Source: Pedobacter heparinus DSM 2366
GTDB taxonomy: Bacteria; Bacteroidota; Bacteroidia; Sphingobacteriales; Sphingobacteriaceae
Length of the DNA: 64,000 nt
Reading direction: 5' to 3'
Assembly: GCF_000023825.1 (NCBI RefSeq)
Contig: NC_013061.1
Location: 186,001-250,000, forward strand
Below the pieces are notes generated by a model. That model saw only the letters and a list, made by a program, of their open reading frames with translations, was not told the origin of the DNA and searched no databases. Below, piece after piece: positions 43,101 to 50,866 of this stretch (position 1 is its first letter; each line of letters opens with the position of its first letter). A program made the translations under genes and the position numbers.

Positions 43101-45533
43101 ATGAAAAGAACTCTACACCTCTTAAATTTTTGCGCGCTCTTTTTGCTTTGTTCACTTACAGCCGATGCCCAGCAGACAGCTACAATTAAAGGAAAGATAG
43201 TAACTGCTGAAGGAAAACCGGCCGAAGGGATTTCTGTTAAGCTGAAAGGCAGAAAGCTTGGAGATGCCACCAATGGAAAAGGTGAATATAAGATTAGTAA
43301 TGTGGCACCTGGTGATTACACCATACAAGTGTCGGCAATCGGGCTTTCCTATCAGGAAAAAAGGATCAGTATAGGAGCCGGGGAAGAACTGCAACAGAAT
43401 TTTTCGCTGAATGAAACCAATGCCCGCCTTAATGAAGTAAACATTTCTGAAGGGCGTAAAAATAAATTTGCAGCCAGAAAAAGTGAAACGGTAGCTAAAA
43501 TGCCTTTAAGAAACCTGGAGAACCCACAGGTGTATACCAGTATTTCAAAAGAACTGCTTGCCGATCAGCTGGTGACCAATTTTAACGATGCTTTGAAGAA
43601 TTCGCCCGGGCTGGATAAATTATGGACCTCAACCGGTCGTGGTGGTGATGGGGCTGCTTATTATTCCTTACGTGGTTTTACCATACAGCCAACTATGGTT
43701 AACGGGGTGGCCGGTTTAACCAATGGTGACCTGGACCCTGCTGGTATTGAAAAAATTGAAGTGATCAAAGGTCCTTCGGGGGCACTGTTTGGGGGTACTT
43801 TAACCAGTTTTGGTGGTTTGATCAATATCATTACCAAAAAGCCACTCGATACTTTAGGCGGATCAATAAGTTATACAGCTGGTAATTTTGGCCTGAGCCG
43901 TCTTACGGCTGATGTATACGGCCCTGTAAATAAAGACAAAACCCTGCTTGCCCGTTTTAATACCGCTTATCATACGCAAAACAGTTTTCAGGATGCAGGT
44001 TTCAGAAAGTCGTTTTACTTTGCTCCGGCAATTGAATACCATGCTACAGATAAGCTGACCTTAAACCTGGATGCTGAGTTTTACAGCTATGAAGGCACCA
44101 ACCCCTTAATGGTGTTTTTGAACAGGGGCAGGCAATTGATTGCACGTACACCGGAGGAGTTGAACTTCGATTGGAACCGCTCTTTTACGGCTAATGACAT
44201 TACGGTTAAAACACCTGCCGTGAATATCCGTGGAAAGGCAAGCTATAAAATAAATGACCAATGGGTTTCGGAAACGAATTTATCGCGCAGTTACCGCCAG
44301 TCTGATGGCTATTATCAATATGTGATGTTTCTGGGTGCTACAGATACTGACCTGAGCAGGCTGGCCGCTTATCAGAACTCGACCAGTACGGCCATTGCCG
44401 CACAGCAGAATTTTATCGGCGACTTTAAAATCGGTAACTTAAGGAACCGCCTGGTAATTGGTTTAGACTTTTTGAGCCAGCACAACATCAATAACAATTC
44501 TCCTTATGTGACTTATGATGTGCTGCAGACCAATGACCTTACCTCGCTCAATGCCAATTATTCCAAGTTCAACCGTTCGGGACTGATTACCAAAATAGCA
44601 GCCAGTACCGGAGCATCTTCAAAAAGCAGCAATGTGATGAATGTGTATAGTGTATATGCATCCGATGTATTGAATATAACCGAACAGTTACTGGCAATGG
44701 CCAGCTTAAGGGTAGACCGTTTCCATAACCAGGGGACAGACAATTACGTTGCCGCTACAAATACTGGTGCTTACCTGCAAACAGCGTTTTCACCTAAATT
44801 TGGCCTGGTTTACCAGGTTGTGCCTGATCAGGTGTCTGTTTTTGCGAATTATATGAACGGGTTTAAAAATTCCGGGAATGCCATAGTACTGAGGAATGGT
44901 GTTTTCGAAGATAGTGCCCTTAAACCGCAACAAGCTAACCAGATTGAGGCTGGTGTAAAATTAGATGTATTCAGCAACAGGTTAAGCCTTACGGCCACCT
45001 ATTATGATATTGCTGTAGACAATATGCCACTTAGCTTAACTGCTTCAGATAATGGCACATCACGTAATTATACCGTACAGGATGGTACCCAAAAAAGCAA
45101 AGGCTATGAATTTGACCTTACCGCCAATCCTGCAGAAGGCTTTAATGTAGTGCTGGGCTATAGCCATAACGATAGTAAAATGACCAAAGCCAGCCCAACT
45201 ATTGAAGGGAGAAGACCGGTAAGTGCGGGGCCGGAAGACCTGGTTAACTTTTGGTTGAGTTATACAGTGCCTTATGGCGTGCTGAATGGTTTTGGTGCAG
45301 GTTTTGGTGGTAACTACGCCGGCAAAAATATAATTACCAGTACCACAACCACAGGCGATTTTACATTGCCTGCCTATACTGTATTGAATGCTTCCTTATT
45401 TTATAACATGCAGAAATTCCGTATTGGCTTAAAAATGGACAACCTGACCGATAAGCAATATTTTAAAGGCTGGACAACGGTAGAGGTGCAGCAACCAAGA
45501 AGCTTTCTTGCCAATATTTCCTTCAAATTTTAA
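43101..45533 (+). CDS. TonB-dependent siderophore receptor
   Basis: An 810-residue outer-membrane receptor with a signal peptide, a carboxypeptidase-regulatory-like domain (about 28-105), a plug domain (about 140-250) and a barrel ending in Lys-Phe. The plug has FNDALKNSPGLDKLW, RGFTIQ, GLTNGDLDPAGIEKIEVIKGPSGALFGG and GGLINIITKKP, the arrangement of ferric-siderophore receptors. The PepSY membrane gene starts five bases after its stop, a pairing common for iron-siderophore loci. The siderophore is unknown. Confidence 0.92.
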   Translation: MKRTLHLLNFCALFLLCSLTADAQQTATIKGKIVTAEGKPAEGISVKLKGRKLGDATNGKGEYKISNVAPGDYTIQVSAIGLSYQEKRISIGAGEELQQNFSLNETNARLNEVNISEGRKNKFAARKSETVAKMPLRNLENPQVYTSISKELLADQLVTNFNDALKNSPGLDKLWTSTGRGGDGAAYYSLRGFTIQPTMVNGVAGLTNGDLDPAGIEKIEVIKGPSGALFGGTLTSFGGLINIITKKPLDTLGGSISYTAGNFGLSRLTADVYGPVNKDKTLLARFNTAYHTQNSFQDAGFRKSFYFAPAIEYHATDKLTLNLDAEFYSYEGTNPLMVFLNRGRQLIARTPEELNFDWNRSFTANDITVKTPAVNIRGKASYKINDQWVSETNLSRSYRQSDGYYQYVMFLGATDTDLSRLAAYQNSTSTAIAAQQNFIGDFKIGNLRNRLVIGLDFLSQHNINNNSPYVTYDVLQTNDLTSLNANYSKFNRSGLITKIAASTGASSKSSNVMNVYSVYASDVLNITEQLLAMASLRVDRFHNQGTDNYVAATNTGAYLQTAFSPKFGLVYQVVPDQVSVFANYMNGFKNSGNAIVLRNGVFEDSALKPQQANQIEAGVKLDVFSNRLSLTATYYDIAVDNMPLSLTASDNGTSRNYTVQDGTQKSKGYEFDLTANPAEGFNVVLGYSHNDSKMTKASPTIEGRRPVSAGPEDLVNFWLSYTVPYGVLNGFGAGFGGNYAGKNIITSTTTTGDFTLPAYTVLNASLFYNMQKFRIGLKMDNLTDKQYFKGWTTVEVQQPRSFLANISFKF

Positions 45534-45538
45534 TTGGT

Positions 45539-46723
45539 GTGCTTGCTGCAAAAAAAAATAAAAAACCAAAAAGCCGGACCAGAAAGGTAGCCGGCTTTTT
45601 GCACCTCTGGCTCGGACTGGCTTCGGGGCTTGTGGTTTTTATTCTGGGGGTTACGGGCTGTCTCTATGTTTTTCAGAAAGAGATCTCTGATGTCATATAC
45701 AGCGATCAGTTGTATGTAAAGCCACCCAAAAATGCCGTTGCCCTGCCGCTTACCCAATTGAAACAGATTGCAGAAAAAGCTTTGAATAGTCCGAATGTAA
45801 CTGCAACCACTTATGCCGACCCCGAAAAAGCCTGGGAGTTTATGTATTATAAAGCAGGGAACGATAGGGCCTTAACTTTTTTTGGTACAGTAGAAGCCTA
45901 TAAATCAGCTTTCATCAATCCCTATACAGGTCAGGTAACGGGTATCATGGATTATGAGAAGAATTTTTTTGTCATTGTCAAATATCTGCACTGGAGCCTG
46001 TTGTTGAATACCCAATACGGACAGCCTGTAGTAGGCTACAGCACCCTTGTTTTTGTAATAATGCTGATTACAGGAATGATTTTATGGTGGCCTAAAAACC
46101 TGAAGAGGAACAATCTCAATAAGAGTTTTAAAGTTAAGTGGAAGGCTAAGTTTAAACGACTCAATTATGACCTGCATAATGTGCCCGGTTTTTATGCCAT
46201 GCTGATTACACTGGTGCTGGCACTTACCGGAATGGTATGGGCCATGAAATGGTTCCAGACCCTAGTCTATGTAGTGGCTTCACAATCTATAACACCTCCA
46301 AAACCAAACCGTTTAAGTTCTGATTCTACAGCTGTGGCCATAAAGGAACCTTTGAATATTGCTTTTGAAACCGCAAGGAAACAATTTCCGGATGCAAAAA
46401 GAATTGCCCTGTCTGCCCCAGACGGGAACAGTAAAGCCGCTGTGATCCGTGCTTTTGGCTACCGCGGCAAAGAAAACTATTACGATGTGGATGCCCTGCA
46501 GTTTGACCAGTTTACCGGGAAACTGCTTGGCCGTGAAAACTTTAAGGACAAGAACAATGGCGAAAAGCTCATCCGCATGAACTATGACATCCATGTAGGG
46601 GCGGTATTGGGCCTGCCAGGGAAAATACTGGCCTTTTTTGCCAGCTTAATTGCCGCCAGTTTACCCATTACCGGCTTTATCATCTGGTGGGGGCGTGGTA
46701 AAAAGAAAAAAGCCGCTATTTAG
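45539..46723 (+). CDS. PepSY-associated transmembrane protein (siderophore reductase-like)
   Basis: A 394-residue inner-membrane protein starting at GTG 45539, with about four membrane helices. These are near residues 15-40 (LHLWLGLASGLVVFILGVTG), 155-180, 220-245 and 370-390. The histidines on the helices and a periplasmic PepSY-type region between them fit the PepSY_TM family. Members are thought to reduce ferric siderophores in the periplasm. Its position directly behind a siderophore receptor supports that role. Its stop overlaps the convergent secreted-protein gene by eight bases. Confidence 0.88.
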   Translation: MLAAKKNKKPKSRTRKVAGFLHLWLGLASGLVVFILGVTGCLYVFQKEISDVIYSDQLYVKPPKNAVALPLTQLKQIAEKALNSPNVTATTYADPEKAWEFMYYKAGNDRALTFFGTVEAYKSAFINPYTGQVTGIMDYEKNFFVIVKYLHWSLLLNTQYGQPVVGYSTLVFVIMLITGMILWWPKNLKRNNLNKSFKVKWKAKFKRLNYDLHNVPGFYAMLITLVLALTGMVWAMKWFQTLVYVVASQSITPPKPNRLSSDSTAVAIKEPLNIAFETARKQFPDAKRIALSAPDGNSKAAVIRAFGYRGKENYYDVDALQFDQFTGKLLGRENFKDKNNGEKLIRMNYDIHVGAVLGLPGKILAFFASLIAASLPITGFIIWWGRGKKKKAAI

Positions 46724-47423
46724 TATTCTTGCGCCAAACCTCGTAAATCTTAGCCCCTTTACTGCTCAGACCGCTATGGTGCCAGTCGCCATTTTCCAGC
46801 TTTCCATCAAATACCAGTGCTGCGCCTACACGACTGTTGTCGCGAGAAAAGAATTCAATGTTTTCGGTGTATTTGCCATCCTTAAAGGTATAGGAGCCAC
46901 CACCGGTACCCGAGAACTGCTTCTTTGCAGGATCAATAGCCACCCATTGAAACTTAGTGCCAGTCAGCATTTTATAGGTCTGCCTGGTGCCTGTTTGGTG
47001 GAGAGGGGTAATTTTTCCGTCATCAGCCATGCGGCCCGTAATGCGCCAAAGTCCGGCAAGCGGAGCCTTGCTGTCGTCTACACGGTCAAAACTCACCTGG
47101 CCTTCCGGAACATCCAGCGACAGCTCGTTTGCTGTAAGGTTAAAGGGGATATCGGTTATTTTACCCACCTTAGTAGAATCGGCACTGTTAAATAAGGAAG
47201 TGCAGACCAGCTTGCTGCCCTTTGTTTCATAGTTGCCGCCCTGGGTCATGATAAACTGTTTTCCCTGGTATACAGTGTGAAAATAAAAGCCGTCGCTAAA
47301 CAGCAGCTGGTGTGTTTTATTGCCTTCGCTCAGTTGCCAGGCCCCATTAACAGCTGTGGTTTGTGCGTTTAATTTGGAAAATGCAGTGCTACAGATCAGT
47401 ACAGTAAACAACAATAATTTCAT
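46716..47423 (-). CDS. Secreted protein of two related beta-rich modules
   Basis: A 235-residue protein with a signal peptide ending LNAQT. The mature part has two modules with a similar opening, NGAWQLSEGNK and AGLWRITGRMA, which suggests an internal lipocalin-like duplication. The aromatic-rich strand pattern fits a small beta barrel. No ligand or enzymatic motif is seen. The start at 47423 gives a proper signal peptide; a reading to 47486 does not. Confidence 0.75.
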   Translation of the reverse strand: MKLLLFTVLICSTAFSKLNAQTTAVNGAWQLSEGNKTHQLLFSDGFYFHTVYQGKQFIMTQGGNYETKGSKLVCTSLFNSADSTKVGKITDIPFNLTANELSLDVPEGQVSFDRVDDSKAPLAGLWRITGRMADDGKITPLHQTGTRQTYKMLTGTKFQWVAIDPAKKQFSGTGGGSYTFKDGKYTENIEFFSRDNSRVGAALVFDGKLENGDWHHSGLSSKGAKIYEVWRKNTK

Positions 47424-47557
47424 GGTCTTTGGGCCATCGCTTTTAATACTGGGGCAAAAGGCATTATAAATATAACAATTAAGCATCAGGAGCGTGTTAA
47501 AATTTGTTAAATTAAGGACTTATGTGTATCCGCTTCTTTATTTTTGATGAATAGTAA

Positions 47558-49402
47558 ATGAAAAAAAGGAGCCTTTGGCTAATTACCGGACTCATGACCG
47601 TAGCATTGCTCGGTGTGTTTGTAATGCAATTGTATTACATCAGGCAGGCCTATAACCTAAATTCCCAGCTATTTGAACAGGATGTGAACCAGGCATTAAA
47701 TGCGGTGGTTACCAAAGTACAAAAACGCAATGCAGCCTTGCACATCAGCAGGAAGGACAGGCAAATGGAGCTGGAAAGGAAGGCCGAGGTGCAGGACCAG
47801 GCCAAACAGCTGGTAGAATATAAGGACCGCTTTAAAGAAGAAGCGCAAAAGCGCGTACTGGAACGGCAGCGGCTCATTGTAGCCGACCTGAACCAGACCG
47901 ATCTTGAGATCAGAAAGTCATACGCCAATCCCATCCTGATCTCTGAAGATGAATTTCGTGCTGCCTCCGATCTGGGTAATCCCAATAAATCGCCGGTGCA
48001 TGTAGACGTAAATGTAGGGCTTGATGCTTTTGGAAATGTAGTTGCCGGACAGATCAAATCGACCTTTGTACAGGAAAGACCGAAGCTTTTTAATGTAGCG
48101 CAGACTAAACTGCCAGATAGTATCCATTACCTGGCAGTTGATCCCGGTACCGGGAAAAATGTGCTGATCAGTGTAAGAACAGTGAGTGCTGAACTGGAAA
48201 GGAAATTTATCCTGGAAGATAACCTGGCCAAAAGGAAGTACGATGAAGGCTTGAAAAGGTTGATGTCCGATACCATTCCAATGAAGCCGGGGGCCGATAT
48301 CCTGTTGCAGGACGTGGCCAAGGAGATGCGCGATGCCAATGTGCCGCTGAGTAAAATGATTGCTAAAGATGTGCTGGATACCCTCATCAAGAAGGAGCTG
48401 CTGAACAGGAACATTACACTCAAATATGATTTCTGGGTAGGCCTGGCACAAAAGGATTCCCTGGTGTATCGGAAAGCGGCCAACACAACCGGAGAATTAT
48501 TACCTAAAAATACCTATAAAGCAACACTTTTTAATTCTGTGATTCGCGATCCGGGTATGTTATACCTGTATTTTCCAAATAAAAACTCACTCATATTTGC
48601 TAATCTAAGTGTAACGATGGCCTCTTCTGCGGGATTGTTGTTGGTGCTGATCTTCATTTTTGCCTATACCATTTACACCATTCTGAGGCAGAAAAAGATT
48701 TCTGAAATGAAGACGGACTTTATCAACAACATGACCCATGAATTTAAAACACCCGTAGCCACCATTATGATTGCCAGTGAGGCCCTTAAGGATCCGGAGA
48801 TTGTAGCGGATAAAAGCCGCATCAGCAGGCTCGCCGGAATTATCTATGATGAGAATGTACGTTTGGGTAACCACATAGAAAGGGTGCTGAGCATTGCACG
48901 ACTGGAAAAGAAAGAGTTAAAACTGGAGCATAAGGAAGTGAATATCCACGACCTGATCACGGCGGTGGTAGACAGCATGAACCTGCAGCTGCAAAAGAAA
49001 AATGCCCGGGTAACCTTAAACCTGGAAGCCCTTCAGCCAGTTATTTTGGGTGATGAGCTGCACCTGTCCAATGTATTTTATAATCTGGTAGACAATGCCA
49101 ATAAATACAGTTCGGAAAATCCTAAAATTACCATCACCACCAGGAATACTGACAAAGCATTGCACATTGAAATTGCCGATGAAGGTATTGGCATGACCAA
49201 AGAACACAGCAAACGTATTTTTGACCAGTTTTATAGGGTGCCAACCGGTAACCTGCACGATGTAAAAGGTTTTGGCCTTGGGCTTAACTATGTGCAGGAC
49301 ATCATCGAGCAAATGAACGGCTCTATAAAAGTACAGAGTGAAAAAGATAAAGGAACTACCTTTGAAATCAATTTACCGCTAAACCATAACCACAGCAAAT
49401 GA
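47558..49402 (+). CDS. Membrane sensor histidine kinase
   Basis: A 614-residue kinase. Membrane helices at about 8-28 and 350-372 enclose a large periplasmic part of about 320 residues that includes a coiled-coil-like Glu/Lys/Arg-rich stretch (about 60-110). The cytoplasmic part has HisKA with His394 (NNMTHEFKTPVA), the N-box NLVDNANKYS, DEGIGM and FGLGLNYV. No HAMP or PAS domain is visible. It overlaps its response regulator by four bases. The signal is unknown, but the long periplasmic part points to an envelope stimulus. Confidence 0.93.
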   Translation: MKKRSLWLITGLMTVALLGVFVMQLYYIRQAYNLNSQLFEQDVNQALNAVVTKVQKRNAALHISRKDRQMELERKAEVQDQAKQLVEYKDRFKEEAQKRVLERQRLIVADLNQTDLEIRKSYANPILISEDEFRAASDLGNPNKSPVHVDVNVGLDAFGNVVAGQIKSTFVQERPKLFNVAQTKLPDSIHYLAVDPGTGKNVLISVRTVSAELERKFILEDNLAKRKYDEGLKRLMSDTIPMKPGADILLQDVAKEMRDANVPLSKMIAKDVLDTLIKKELLNRNITLKYDFWVGLAQKDSLVYRKAANTTGELLPKNTYKATLFNSVIRDPGMLYLYFPNKNSLIFANLSVTMASSAGLLLVLIFIFAYTIYTILRQKKISEMKTDFINNMTHEFKTPVATIMIASEALKDPEIVADKSRISRLAGIIYDENVRLGNHIERVLSIARLEKKELKLEHKEVNIHDLITAVVDSMNLQLQKKNARVTLNLEALQPVILGDELHLSNVFYNLVDNANKYSSENPKITITTRNTDKALHIEIADEGIGMTKEHSKRIFDQFYRVPTGNLHDVKGFGLGLNYVQDIIEQMNGSIKVQSEKDKGTTFEINLPLNHNHSK

Positions 49403-50094
49403 AAAGAATACTATTGGTAGAAGATGATCCCAATCTTGGATTGCTCTTACAGGATTACCTTCAATTAAAGGGCAAGTTTGATGTGGTGCTATGTGCAGAT
49501 GGGGAAGAAGGCCTCAAAGCATTTAGCAAACAGGAATTCGACCTTTGCATCCTGGATGTCATGATGCCCAAAAAGGATGGTTTTACCCTGGGCAAAGAAA
49601 TCAGGAAGATCAATCAGGAGGTGCCCATTATTTTTGCTACGGCCAAGGCCATGATGGAAGATAAGGCATCGGCCTATGATCTGGGCGGTGATGATTACAT
49701 CACCAAGCCCTTCAGGATTGAGGAGCTGCTGCTGCGGATCAATGCATTGTTAAAAAGGGTAGCTGTAAAAGAACACACTGATCCGGGACCCGCACAAACA
49801 CAATTTCAGATCGGAGATTATACTTTCGATTATACCACACAGCTGATCCATTATGATGGGCTGCAGCAAAAATTATCTACCAAGGAGGCCGAGCTGCTGC
49901 GCCTGCTTTGCCTTAAGAAGAATGCCGTGCTTACCCGTGAAGAAGCATTGCTGAGCATTTGGCATGATGACAATTATTTTAACGGGCGCAGCATGGACGT
50001 GTTTTTAAGCAAACTGAGGAAATACCTTCGAGAAGATCCTAAAGTCGAGATCTTAAACGTCCATGGCAAAGGTTATAAGCTGCTGGTAAATTAA
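49399..50094 (+). CDS. OmpR-family response regulator
   Basis: A 231-residue two-domain regulator. The receiver (1-118) has E8-D9-D10, phospho-acceptor D53 in CILDVMMP and the conserved Lys in YITKPF. A winged-helix DNA-binding domain (about 133-230) follows, with LSTKEAELLRLL and the recognition helix region RSMDVFLSKLRKYL. It pairs with the kinase just upstream. Targets are not visible in the window. Its stop overlaps the convergent GLPGLI stop by four bases (TTAA). Confidence 0.94.
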   Translation: MKRILLVEDDPNLGLLLQDYLQLKGKFDVVLCADGEEGLKAFSKQEFDLCILDVMMPKKDGFTLGKEIRKINQEVPIIFATAKAMMEDKASAYDLGGDDYITKPFRIEELLLRINALLKRVAVKEHTDPGPAQTQFQIGDYTFDYTTQLIHYDGLQQKLSTKEAELLRLLCLKKNAVLTREEALLSIWHDDNYFNGRSMDVFLSKLRKYLREDPKVEILNVHGKGYKLLVN

Positions 50095-50861
50095 AGGAAC
50101 AGCGTTTTTAATGCATACTTTCCCCAATTACCCGATTTTGCTGCAAAAGTGCTTACCGCCTCCTGAAGACCTTTCCGGTCTTTGGGCTTCCCTTTAACAG
50201 GGGGCTTAAGCTCATTGCCGGTAACCGGCCGGTCTGTTACTTTTGTGGCAAACCAGGTTACATGTTCATGGGGCATGGCCAGGCCAAGTATCATCCCCGG
50301 TAAACCGTTAAAAGACTCGGGGCCACCTGAAACCGGGATTTTATCGGTATAAAAAGCAACAATATAGATAGAGTCGGCAACAATTGCATTTGCCCGCCGG
50401 CATTCGTAACCTGCAATGTTGCGCATTTCTCCGGTCAATTTCCAGTTGATCTTTCTGACCGTATCTTTCAGCAGAAAGGTCTCTTCAAAAAATTTTTTTT
50501 GTGAGGTAAACAAACCTGTTGTCAGATCGGTATAGGTAATGTTGTCTTGTGTACCAAAAGGGATCTGGATAAAGTTGCTCCCGGCAGTTTCGTTGGCAAT
50601 GGGGCTAAAAAGTGTTTGATTCCCGGCGAAATATAAGGTACTGTTTAGTTTTTTAAACTGTGGCTGGGTTCTTTTGTAATTTTCATAAGCATCAGAAAGG
50701 TAGCTGTTGCTTTGGTTTCCTACCATCTTTTTTAAAATGGCATGGGTATTTACAGAACGCTCAAATTCGATTACGCCCTGGTTGGTAAACCTTACGTTTT
50801 GTGCCTGTATGGGTCCTATGGCCAGTAACAGGTAAATAATTAGTGCAGGTATGTGTTTCAT
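50091..50861 (-). CDS. GLPGLI family protein
   Basis: A 256-residue exported protein with a signal peptide ending PIQAQ and the family-naming motif, here as NGLPGMILGLAM. GLPGLI proteins are periplasmic or outer-membrane proteins of Bacteroidota that often lie directly behind a carboxypeptidase-regulatory/beta-barrel receptor, as here (gap five bases). They are presumed partners in transport or assembly. The function is not established. Confidence 0.9.
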   Translation of the reverse strand: MKHIPALIIYLLLAIGPIQAQNVRFTNQGVIEFERSVNTHAILKKMVGNQSNSYLSDAYENYKRTQPQFKKLNSTLYFAGNQTLFSPIANETAGSNFIQIPFGTQDNITYTDLTTGLFTSQKKFFEETFLLKDTVRKINWKLTGEMRNIAGYECRRANAIVADSIYIVAFYTDKIPVSGGPESFNGLPGMILGLAMPHEHVTWFATKVTDRPVTGNELKPPVKGKPKDRKGLQEAVSTFAAKSGNWGKYALKTLFL

Positions 50862-50866
50862 AATGC

